Part shown: piece after piece, positions 54,601 through 64,000 of the stretch
How positions within the stretch are numbered: the first letter of the stretch is position 1
Layout: the number at the start of each line of letters is the position of its first letter
Origin: Asterias amurensis
Taxonomy: Eukaryota; Echinodermata; Asteroidea; Forcipulatida; Asteriidae
Direction of reading: 5' to 3'
DNA length: 64,000 bases
Assembly (NCBI RefSeq): GCF_032118995.1
Contig: NC_092648.1
Location: 5,409,001 to 5,473,000, forward strand
Notes under the pieces: model-generated
Seen by the model: only the letters and a program-made list of their open reading frames with translations
Database searches by the model: none
What the model was told of the DNA's origin: nothing
Position numbers and translations under genes: made by a program

Positions 54601-57600
54601 TCCCTGGCTACACAGCAGTTAACGGTTGTTTGGCTTGTAACTGGCACTCCTGAACAAAGATATTTGCAAAATAGGGAGACCGCCAACATAGCGCTACATA
54701 GCCCAGTTGGAGTGTCGGCATCTTCAGCCGAAAAAGATTTCTTACTTCCACAAACCACTCGGGGGGATTCTATCCTTCCATAATGCAGTGTCTGTTATTG
54801 TTACTCACCCTGAGGAAGTGCAGACGATAAGTGACCAACTGTTTGATCATATTCTCATCCAGGAGAAGCTCAGCTAGAATCAGTGGGCCTTTCTCTTTGA
54901 TGTCCAAGCGCTCAGCCTCCTGAAGAATCTCCTTGTCAGCTCCAGGCGATGCCACTATCCCTTGCTCTTTCTTGTTCTGTTCAAGTCAATGACAAACAGC
55001 AATAATCAAAATAAGAGTTTGCTATGCATGTGGAATGTCATGGCCGAGTGGAGTTGACCAATGCTTTCTTTGACCAATGTTGACCGATGCGTCTTGAAAA
55101 TCTGCAGGACGAAATTATTTTAGGCCTGATACTTCATTGGGTCCTTGAAATGCTCCAGTAGAAATTTTTAATTTCCTCATAGGGTGCCCTTTACCAAGGA
55201 GAAAATGCCGTGGTGCCCTTTACCAAGGAGAAAATGCCGTGGTGCCCTTGCCTTTTCAAAAACGAAGCATACAGGCTCGGGTCTAGTGCACTTTACTCAA
55301 ACTTCAGGGCCCACTTTCATAGAGCTGCTTAAGGACAAAAAGTAGCTGCGCACGAAACAATTATGGTTACCAGATTTAGGCTACCAGCCAAACTACCACG
55401 TCAAATGTACAACACGTGACTTGTATCCTGGGCCCAATTTCATTAAGCTCATAAGCAGAATAATACTGCTTGGCAAGTTTCATTGCTAAGCATAAATTGA
55501 GTGGGACACTAGCCACAATAATGCAAACTAAATGTAAATATGGATGGTAACCCTATTCTGCTAAGAAATATTATTCTGTGCTTAGCAAGTTTTTGTGCTT
55601 ACATGCTTTATGAAATTCGGCTGGACTAGGAAAAGGGTAACTGAAGAACAACAAAAATTGACTCGCAGTGTGGTCGACTGTAAAACCCACCTTGACAAAC
55701 ACATAGAAGAGATCCAGTCGCTCCTGAGAGGTCTTAGTCAGATCATCATTGAGGGTAATCCCCTTAGCACCGCTCGTCAAACTCTCCATGCGCTTGGCGA
55801 CTGCATCTTCACTGGTATCTACAGACCAATCATCATCATCCTCCTTCTGGAATTAACAAAGTACAAATAATGCAATTTGAAACTAGTCAACATTAAAGGG
55901 AAGGTACACGTTTGGAAATTGTCAAAGACTTGACGTATCGCATCATAAGCATAAAATCGGTCATCGAAGTTGCGAGAAAATGATGAAAGAAAAAACACCC
56001 TTGTTGGACGAATTTGTGTGCTTTCAGATAGAAATAAAAGATTTCTTGCTAGTCTTTTATTATTTTAGTGAGAGATTACCCCTTTCACAAGAACTACGTT
56101 ACTTCAGAGGGAGTTGTTTCCCACAATGTTTTATACCAACAACAGCTCTCCAATGCTCGTTACCAAGTCAACATTTGTTTTGAGTAACTACCAAACGTGT
56201 ACCTTCCCTTTAAATGCCAATAAATATACATGCTGTGAGCAAGCTTTTGGAAACAAAACTAACAAACAGGATTAAAGTTTCTATCTTATGCCTGTGAACA
56301 TAACGAGTGTTCAGCATAGGATGGTGAGATGATCAACGCCTAGGTTGATGCCCTCACATGAGGGATGCTAGGCCTTTTCCTGATTAGCAGATGTTGCAAA
56401 TTATGCAATTGAAGTCACTAAAGGGGTTGGACTATGTTGTCTCTTCACACTTCAAAAGATGAGACTGCATCATTACAGGAGTCTTTCCAATTGGGCCAAT
56501 TGAGTACTGTGTGTTCCCAGGTAGTGGCATCAAGCTTGCGTGTTTTGAGTTTGGATTTGAGTGTGTCTTTGGATCTGAGTTTGGGGCGGCATAGTTTGCG
56601 GGTTCCTGTACTTAACTGGCCATAGAATACTGCCTTCGGTGTGCGTGTGTCTTCAAACGAACGAACAACATGTTCCACAAATCAAAGCATTTTAAATACT
56701 TTTGCACATGGCATGCAATCTTTCCACTTTTTGTTGAAACTTGACAACTTCCAACTTTCCGAATGAGGAGGCAATAATGTTTGGTTTATAGCAAGAAAAA
56801 CAGATTGTATTAAACTGATCAACAATACAATTTAATTCATCCCAAACAATGCTGGCTTACCAAGGTTGAAGAATCAAGACCATCTGCATCTCCGTCCCCG
56901 TTCTGATTGTTAGTGGACTCTCTCTTGCGAGTCTTGCGTTCAGTCTTGCTGGAGCCAATGGCGGTGGGGTCATGTTCTGGCGGGTTCTTAGTGATATAGG
57001 TGGTCAGTTTATGGCGCATGTCCACCATGCCCTGGTGGCCGCAGGCCACGCAATGTTGACCGATGCTTCCTTTCTTGACAATCTGCAGGGGGAAATTAAT
57101 TTTTGAATTGGAATGATTCTGAAAAATAATATTCTAGATAGAAGAGAATATTCTCGGTAATCTGCCATCACAAACATCCGTGTCACTGACCAATGCCCAA
57201 TATACAGAGATTAGTGCTGGGCGAATAGTGAAATTTTGTTATTCGGATACCGCTGGCCAACTACCCGAAATTAACCGGATATTCGAATAGCTTTTTCGCC
57301 GCAAGAGGGCGCTATTTAAAAAAAACCAAAAAAAAAACCTTTTTTTTTTTTTTTTTTGCCGCTAGAGGGCGCTGTTCGTTTGTGAATGGGATCTTATGGG
57401 CGGATTGATATTAGTTTTAGACAGTGTCACTCGGTTCATTCATAAAAATGACCGGATCTAATTTAAAGATGGCGATTTGCTTTTTGTTTTGATCGTGATT
57501 GACTCTACGTGAAGGAAAACTTTTGTAATCTTTGAACAAATTACGTGTGAAATGTCATTGTTTTAACTCTTCACGGAGGTGAGCATAGTTAAATACTTAA

Positions 57601-60011
57601 TTTATGCTGTTTTATGCTGTCTTTCAATAGAAGTCTCATAAGAATTCAGACAAAACATTCATATCAGTTGTCGCTCGACGTCCGCGGATATTCGGATATT
57701 AAAGAATATCCGGTTACTCGGTTGTAATTACAGAATTATCCGGTTTGTAAATAGGTATTCGCGCCCTATGCGGATATCCGGTTAAGAAAAAAAAAGGCAT
57801 TCGCGGTTACGGATAGGAAAACCTATTCGCCATTAACCGGATATTCGAATAATTCGCCCAGGCCTAACAGAGATACTTGAGCAGAAAATACCTCTTTAAT
57901 AATTTCTCCAAAACTAAGAACGATACCAGTCCTGTGTAGTACATGTAAGATGGTATTTTGGCTGGTAATCTCCTTCTGGTTGGCATCATTTTGTTTTGCT
58001 CAGCTACTTTTTGTGCTTAATTGCGCCATGAAATTGGGCAAAGTTAATCAAATCTCCAGCCCCCCTTAACGGCAAGCAGATAAAGGAATTTGGTACCTGC
58101 CTGGAGCCAACTCATTAAGCTGTCAAAAAGAAATTACTGCTCATCAATTGTATTCTAGCACCAGTCACTACAATGTAAACTGAATGTAATTTTGGCTGGT
58201 AACCCGTTTCTGTTAAGCAATACTTTTCTGTGCTTAGCAAGTTTGTGTGTTTACAGGCTTTATGAAACTGAGCCATGAAGTGCAACGTCGAGTCAAACTT
58301 ACCAAGTTGGTTTCTGGGTTGTCACACCCAGGGCAGAGAACATACTTTCTGATGAAGACATCCAGGAGGTCTTGAAGCTTGGAGACATCGTGGGAACCAT
58401 TGACAATGTAGCGTTCATTCTTGAAATCAAATTGAGTCTGCGCCCCAAGCTCACAGCCAAAGAACTTTGTTGGATCTGCGAAGGAATTGAGACAAATTTA
58501 TTTCGGGTATTTATTTTTCACATTTCCATTTTTCAATTATATACTTCACTCCTACCTGGCCTAATTTCATTAAGCTGTTAAGCAGAAAATACTGCTTGGA
58601 ACCATCCCTTGCTAATCAAATTGAGTGGTGCACCAGTCACAACAATGTAAACTTACTGTAATTTGGGCTGGTAACCTGTTTCTGTTAAGCAAAACGTTTC
58701 TGTGCTTAGCAAGTTTTTGTCATAACAGGCTTAATGAGATTGGGTCCTGGTCACCCAATAAACCAATTGCTGTACGCCAATTAAGGGCGTTAAGCCTTAT
58801 CCAACCTAGCTGGTATCCAACCAGCTAGGATGGATAAGGAAGCAGCACAACTAAGGATTATCTTAACACTGAACTGTATTGGTAGTGGATTAAATGGAGA
58901 TTGTTTTTTTTTTTTTTTTTACTCATGACCATCCTTTGTTTAGACTGTGCAGGACTGATAATCCTTGGTTGAAGTTGTTTTTTCTTATTTGCATCTGATG
59001 AAGTAGTTGTTTTCTTCAAAAGCTCATGCAGATATTTCTCACTAGTGAGTAAGTTAAGTGCTACAATGCTGCAATTACCAGACTAATGCGGCTAGCCACC
59101 ACTACTTCACATATAAAAATGAAGACGTTTTGGATGACAGACTTTCTCAAACTTACCATTTGACAACAAGTTATTTGTTTAGAACTCGAGACTATAAAAG
59201 CCCCAATCTTCCAGCACTTCAACAAAAAAAGACCCCCACACCACTGTATTCCACCCCAACCGATCCCATCAACGCCTTCCCAATGTAGTTGGATGGATAC
59301 TTACATGTTGGTGGTCTTCCCAAACACTTGCTCACTTCCACCATATTGGAAATGACAGTCTTAATTCCATTGCCTTTGCCCTCAACCTGTCGGGATAAAA
59401 TTAATAATTCTTTTAATGAGATATTGCCCAACATCACAAGGCCGCGCGGCCACTTCAAGGTGAGGGCTACACATCACAGATTTTGGCCATCGATCCAAAT
59501 CAACTGCCACGAGGGGCATGTTGCTACCTACTCCTGGGACTGAAACAGGGTTACCCTCTCCCAAAGAATCCGAAATCCCAGACAGTGTTGTAGCTAACAA
59601 ATCATAATAACACAGCAATTGTAAAGGCGCACTTAAATCCGTAGAAAACCATTTAGAGAAGCCGGTCAAGATGGAACAAGAGGGAATTCTTAAATGCTAG
59701 ACCAAGTTTAGTGGTAGGCTCTTAAACGAATTCAGTCCACCACGGCAAGCTGTTCAACAAAACTATTCATGTTTAGATATGGGGCCCATCATTGCTGAAG
59801 TGCAATCTGGGAGAAATCTGGGCTTGACAGTGTATGTTGCTCAGAGTGCTGGGCGAAATTTGTTAGTTCTGGGCAGGCCCACCCTACACCACCCACCATG
59901 GCTACAACACTGATCACACTGAGACACAACTATACTGACCTTTGCTACGAGCCGTGGCATTTTGTAACGGTAGAACTGGTCGGTAACATGGCGGTTGACA
60001 TTGAGCGCCAT
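51674..60011 (-). CDS. EIF5: Translation initiation factor eIF5 (eIF2 GTPase activator)
   Basis: Nine exons join in frame to 427 residues: 59940-60011, 59305-59386, 58303-58475, 56861-57082, 55691-55846, 54809-54976, 54197-54361, 52625-52744 and 51674-51799. Human eIF5 has 431. The protein stimulates GTP hydrolysis by eIF2 in the 43S/48S complex and bridges eIF2beta, eIF3 and eIF1. Visible features are the N-terminal GAP domain with Arg15 ([10 protein letters not shown]), Lys33 and Lys55; a zinc ribbon CPGC...CVAC (about 97-120); an acidic-basic linker ([10 protein letters not shown]); the HEAT-type W2/eIF5C domain (about 215-385) with SWSKK and [19 protein letters not shown]; and a short acidic end DEIDIDDI, like the human one. 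Every residue I checked in the GAP and zinc sites is present. Its nearest neighbour on the same strand is symplekin, 4.2 kb downstream. Confidence 0.97.
52310..52620 (+). repeat. SINE with CGCTATATAAGACTTT tail
   Basis: The body has GTAAAAGAACCCAGTACACT and GCACCATGTAAACCCTTTTA. The tail TTGGTAGATGTGTGCGCTATATAAG and an ATT-rich end match 6520-6590. The element ends right at the donor of eIF5 exon 8. Confidence 0.65.
53254..53827. repeat. 26-bp tandem array, 22 identical copies
   Basis: The unit TGTTTACACACCTTATGACATGCCAT repeats without a visible change across 573 bp of eIF5 intron 7. Confidence 0.97.
55308..55615. repeat. Two adjoining GGGCCCAATTTCAT-type MITEs
   Basis: GGGCCCACTTTCATAGAGCTGC at 55308 starts one. 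GGGCCCAATTTCATTAAGCTC at about 55431 starts another, which ends GCTTTATGAAATTCGG. Related copies lie at 58120-58277 and 58557-58747 in eIF5 intron 3 and in the 5' part of intron 2. Confidence 0.7.
55893..56213. repeat. TTAA-flanked MITE, GGGAAGGTACACG subfamily
   Basis: The ends TTAAAGGGAAGGTACACGTTTGG and CCAAACGTGTACCTTCCCTTTAA are a perfect inverted pair with TTAA at both borders. Confidence 0.9.
57212..57866. mobile_element. 655-bp hAT-like non-autonomous element
   Basis: The ends TAGTGCTGGGCGAATA and TTCGCCCAGGCCTA are flanked by ACAGAGAT on both sides (57204-57211 and 57867-57874). The sub-terminal zones are packed with CCGGATA, GGATATTCG and their complements. The core has GCCGC(A/T)AGAGGGCGCT twice around a poly-A/poly-T stretch. 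No transposase frame is present. Confidence 0.85.
58120..58747. repeat. Two CATTAAGCTGT...ACAGGCTTTATGA MITEs around eIF5 exon 3
   Basis: At 58120-58277 and 58557-58747, CATTAAGCTGTcAAA-type left arms pair with ACAGGCTTwATGA right arms. Interiors share TGTAAAC and TGGTAACC. Exon 3 (58303-58475) lies between them. Confidence 0.65.
59438..59575. repeat. SINE body fragment
   Basis: GGCCACTTCAAGGTGAGGGCTAC and TGCTACCTACTCCTGGGACTGAA match the SINE at 16688-16760. It lies in eIF5 intron 1. Confidence 0.55.
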
Positions 60012-62090
60012 CTTGGCTGCTCTCTTGTGTTGGAACCGTTACTCTGTATGTGTTTACTCGACTTGAGCCTTTTGTTGTGATGTAAAGGATGACACGGACA
60101 GTTCGGTAAAGAAGACATAAAATCGTCTGGCGGATGCCGATGTGTGTGTGTATGGCGATTTGTGTGTGGATGGCACGGTGGGCTTTTAGCACTGGCTACC
60201 CTCACCAAAATATCTGCAAGGAAAATACAGTCATAGTTAAGATTCTGTAGGAACGGTGTACCATTGGGAAGTCTAACCATTCTCCTGTGGGTTTTAACTT
60301 CAATCTATACACATGTTACCATAAAGATAGTACTCTTTGCAGTACGTGGAATTCATCTGTGCTGTACATGTACAACATTGTGTAATCTTCTACCCCTTCC
60401 CAACATTCATTGTTTATGGAAGCCCTGGAGGCCTTTCAATTTCGTACTACATGTCTATTGACCAACATTGAAAATAATCTCATTTGATTCACGCAACTCA
60501 GACAATTGAAGGCTCCATATAGGCCATGGGCCGAAGGGCAAAAAGTCCTCTAGAAATAGAAGAATGCTGCAGCCCCAGGGGTGAAGGGGAGATCTATACA
60601 TCAAAATGTAGGGAATGGTGCCCTCTCCAAGAAAAAACAATGTTCTCATAAAAATATTGGTTCGCAAGCGAGAAATCCAAGATGGCGGCTAAAATTCAAG
60701 ATGGCGGCTATTTATTTGTAGAAATGTCCAAGAAACACCCAAAATGAACAGCTATTATACACAAAATTTGTCCTGTTGCATAAAAATTATGATCTGGAAG
60801 GATTTCACAAAACATGGAAAGTGCCCGTTTACAAATTGGCTGCCATTTCTTAGTTAAATAGCTCATTTTTAGCAAAAAGTCAACAATTTACTATAAATAC
60901 AGTCATTACATGCACAACTTTTGCATGCGGTGATGAAATTTTGTTGACCGAGTATAAAGTCGTTAGTTTTCCCTAACTGGCATACATGAACTAGTTTTAT
61001 ATGCTTTGAAAAGCCAGAAAACCAGAAACTGGGGGGATAATGTGCCCCCATTTAGCCCTGGTTAGCCACGCCCACAAAAAATCTCCAAAATTTCAAACAT
61101 CACAATTACAAAAGTACAAGTGTCCTGCAATATTATGAGGGGGGTAAATATTTTGTGAATTGCATTATTTTTACAGTATGTACAGGTAAATGTAGATCAT
61201 GGAAGTGGCTCCAGTGTCTGTGTCCCCCCCCCCCTGACAGAGACTTTTTAGAAGGAACCGCTGGCATCAATATGGAATATTGGAATAAAGTGACGTTTCT
61301 CACTTTAATGATTTAGCTATTAAAGGGAAGGTCACATAGAAGTCATGGCTGACAAGAAAGAAAACCTGAACTAGCGCCCTGACTAGCCCAGCACAATTTT
61401 AAAGGGCAAGTTTTTTTCTCTAAGCCACCTACTATGTTTGGAAAAGAAGAGTGAAATCATACTGTGAATTATAGGGAAGACAGTGAAGCCACATAGACAG
61501 TTCTATTTGTAATTTTCACAAGACACAGGTGCGTCAAACAACTTTGTTAGTGTATGTAAAAGCCTTAGGACAAACATAAAAAGTAAAACCGGTACATACT
61601 CGCATACTTTCAGATATCTGTAATAGTTAAGGCGCAATCATTGTAAAATGATGAGCACTTTTATGGGACAGGCTATTCTGAAACTATTGGAGGCTTGTTT
61701 TTGTTCTAAACAAACATTTGGACTGGAGAGAGGGAAGGGCATTGGATAAGTGGTGGGGGGGGGGGGAGAGAAAGGTGTGGTGAGGAACAGCATACATCTT
61801 CCATGAAGTTTCCCATATGTATGGTATGCCTAGAAACATTCCAAGTAAGATGTTGTAGTTTCTCATAACGTGTGAAATGTCATATCTGTATTAAATAATA
61901 ATTATTATTACGTAAAATTTAATGCCGGCACGTTATATGTTTGATGAGTGCAAGGCATTAGTTCTTATACAACGCTTCATTTATATGACTTGGGAGGTCA
62001 GATGGTTGAGTTTAATGGAGGGGGTAGGGGTTGGGGGGGGAACCCCTTTCACTTGAGTCTTGTTTCTCTATGTGTTTATTCAGCCAAGTA
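60012..62090. other. Spacer without a supported gene
   Basis: Upstream of eIF5 I see GT-rich and C/G-run low complexity, and a duplicated AAGATGGCGGCT word at 60679-60713, which can be a promoter motif or part of a repeat. No ORF here has the look of a gene. A 5'UTR exon of eIF5 could lie here but is not identifiable. Confidence 0.5.
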
Positions 62091-62093
62091 TTG

Positions 62094-64000
62094 CTAACTT
62101 CTTGAGCCAGTCTTTTTCTGTAGGGTCTGGCAATCTAGATCGTATTTTTGTTTTATGTAAATGGTAGGCCAGCAGTGGTGGGGCTGGGAAGAGTTTTTTT
62201 GAGATTTATAAGCATTCCCTTCCAAGAGGTGCCAGTGTTTAAGGAGAGCCCATGGGGTGGAATGATGGATCTGTGCAAAGTATGGCAGGATGAAGACGAG
62301 TGGGGGATTAGATATATTCTGTTGGTTTAAATTAGGTGAGGCAGCCAACATTGAGTTCCGGTGGTCTTCGTTTACTTTAAGTGTGAAGCGGGTTAATTCT
62401 CCGTGTTGTAGCCAGTTCTGACAGTTTAGTCTTGAAGAAATTAACCTTCTCCTCAAAGTCTTTTGAGTGTGTACATATAACGTTTGTATCTTGTCGTTTC
62501 ACCCTTAATAACGCTGCCAAATACTGATTTAGGGTGTGCTGAATCTCGAGCAAGATATTGGAATGTGTCTGCTTCTTGTGTAGCTACTCGAGTATCCAGT
62601 TTCCCTTCTTTTTGAAAACGTTCTCCTTTGTAAAGGACGAGGTCTAAAAAGGTAACTTGTTTTTCAGATATCTCCGAGATGAATAGATGTTGGATGCAAG
62701 TTGTTTAGCGTCCTAATGAAATCCTCCGCCCTGCTTCAGTTGCCATTGTAATGATTAGAACATCATCTCTATATCTCATGTAGGACACTATTTCGGGGTT
62801 GTTCGGGAGAATTGTTTCTTTTTCGTATTTGAACAGAGTGATATCACACATTTCTGGACTGCATTCGCTACCCATTACCACGCCTATTGTTTGTTTATAG
62901 AATCTGTTATTAAACTCAAAGACATTTGCGCCATTGATTAGTTCCAAAAGACAACGTGCCTGTTTTTGTTTTTTTGTTTTTTTTGTATAGCGTATAGCCC
63001 TGGGTTTCCTCGTCTAAAGCATCACAAACTGAGTAGCCTCTTTTTGTGGACAGTTTGTAAACATTGAAACAATATCCAAGTTGATTAGGAGATAGTCTTT
63101 GTCCAATGTCAAAGTGTCAAGTTTTTGGAGAACCTGTGAAGAGTCTCGTGTGTATGTGCTTTGTTGCTTGACAATTGGAAGCAAGGAAAAATCCATGTAT
63201 TTTGAAATTTGTTGAGTTGGGGCCCCGCAACCACTGATGGATCTTCAGCAGTAGGTATAGGCGAGGTGTTTTAATCATCTGGTGGTTGTGGGGCCGGGGT
63301 CGAGAAACTTGAATATTTCCTTGGATATTATCCATTCTTTGAACAGATTAGTTACGGCCTGGTAGACCGCAGCTGTGATTTCACTTGTTAAATCCTCGTC
63401 AACCAACTTATAGTGCGGCCCAGACAGTTGCCTAGTCCCCTCGTGTATATAGTCTGATTTATTGAGAACGCAAACACCCCTGGCTTTGTCAAATGATTTT
63501 ATGGCAATTTTTGTTTTGTTTGACTTTGACGTCTGCTTTAGTCAATTTGTCGCACATTTTTAATTTTTGTTTTGGACAACTCCTCCAGTGTACCTTCAAT
63601 GGGATAACTTTCCGTATGGCGCCACCACTTTTTCACTCATTTTTACAAAAAGGGATATATCAAATCAGGTAAATTTGGTACTATATTGTTTTATTTCGAA
63701 TGAAAAAGTGGTGGCGCCATACGGAAACTTTTCCCTTCAATGTACGATTCTAGGTATGTGTTAAAGGTGATTTGAAGATTCCGTATTGATGGCATTCGGA
63801 AGGGGTGTATATAGGCTCCGCCTTTGTTTCCCCGCCATTAAAACGCTTAGTCTCATTTTTTTGAAAAGCAGTTTCAAATGGCATAGGATGGTATAGACCG
63901 TTTGGGGATGAAGTTCAAACCACGCAAAAATACGATTAGCTCAATATCTGTAAAATGTGTGTCTGACAGATTTTTTTAACAAATTGCTGATTTGTTTTGC
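62094..64000 (-). mobile_element. Decayed Penelope-like retroelement
   Basis: Minus-strand pieces in more than one frame spell a Penelope-type reverse transcriptase. From the N-terminal side: FRMPSIRNLQITFNTYLES (right of the MITE), TPRLYLLLKIH, VKQQSTYTRDSSQVLQKLDT with LLINLDIVSMFTNCPQKEAT, FYKQTIGVVMGSECSPEMCD, the catalytic YMRYRDD, TFLDLVLYKGERFQKEGKLD and SAHPKSVFGS. The frame is broken by several stops and frameshifts (for example after the TNCPQKEATQF motif, near 63000), so the copy is dead. No GIY-YIG nuclease is visible on the left. It runs off the right edge of the window. Confidence 0.75.
63602..63734. repeat. 133-bp MITE inserted in the Penelope-like element
   Basis: The ends GGATAACTTTCCGTATGGCG and CGCCATACGGAAACTTTTCC are flanked by CTTCAATG on both sides (63594-63601 and 63735-63742). 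The family is the same as 8560-8691. An 8-bp duplication fits hAT-type transposition. Confidence 0.9.

Overview
This is animal nuclear DNA: intron-rich genes with GT-AG junctions, AT-rich spacers, and a dense load of small DNA transposons, tRNA-derived SINEs, LINE pieces, one Helitron and tandem repeats. The gene set and the repeat style suggest a non-vertebrate deuterostome, most likely an echinoderm. A sea star is my guess; I could not test it.

Four host genes can be read completely, and each splices into one open frame. From left to right: a MOSC-domain mitochondrial amidoxime-reducing protein (mARC type; minus strand, 11029-14785, 7 exons, 348 aa); DPY30 (plus, 16151-18128, 4 exons, 109 aa); symplekin (minus, 21174-47439, 27 exons, 1480 aa); and translation initiation factor eIF5 (minus, 51674-60011, 9 exons, 427 aa). 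A fifth, unrecognised small gene is possible on the minus strand between 1673 and 9114; it would have three frame-compatible exons and 88 codons. mARC and DPY30 are head to head with about 1.4 kb between their start codons. DPY30 and symplekin converge. Symplekin and eIF5 lie in tandem on the minus strand.

The genes are housekeeping factors of unrelated pathways: N-reduction at the mitochondrion, H3K4 methylation, mRNA 3' processing and translation start. I see no functional cluster.

Region by region: 1-9.1 kb is mostly repeats, including a 3.2 kb tandem array of about 980-bp units. 9.1-11 kb holds a candidate 5' exon, a foldback and a transposon copy. 11-18.1 kb holds mARC and DPY30. 18.1-21.2 kb is a repeat-filled spacer. 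21-47.5 kb is symplekin, whose introns carry TTAA-flanked MITEs, a Helitron, a LINE tail, a 2.2 kb minisatellite and other tandem arrays. 47.5-51.7 kb is a spacer that may be largely eIF5 3'UTR. 51.7-60 kb is eIF5, with a homogeneous 26-bp array and a 655-bp hAT-like element in its introns. 60-62 kb is unassigned. 62-64 kb is a decayed Penelope-like retroelement with a MITE inserted in it.

The most informative non-genic signals are nested insertions with clean target-site duplications, which give the order of insertion and likely transposon class. I found no evidence of a wholly new molecular system. The unusual items are a symplekin tail made of a long charged helix plus acidic and RG-rich segments, the orphan small gene, and the nested-element stratigraphy.
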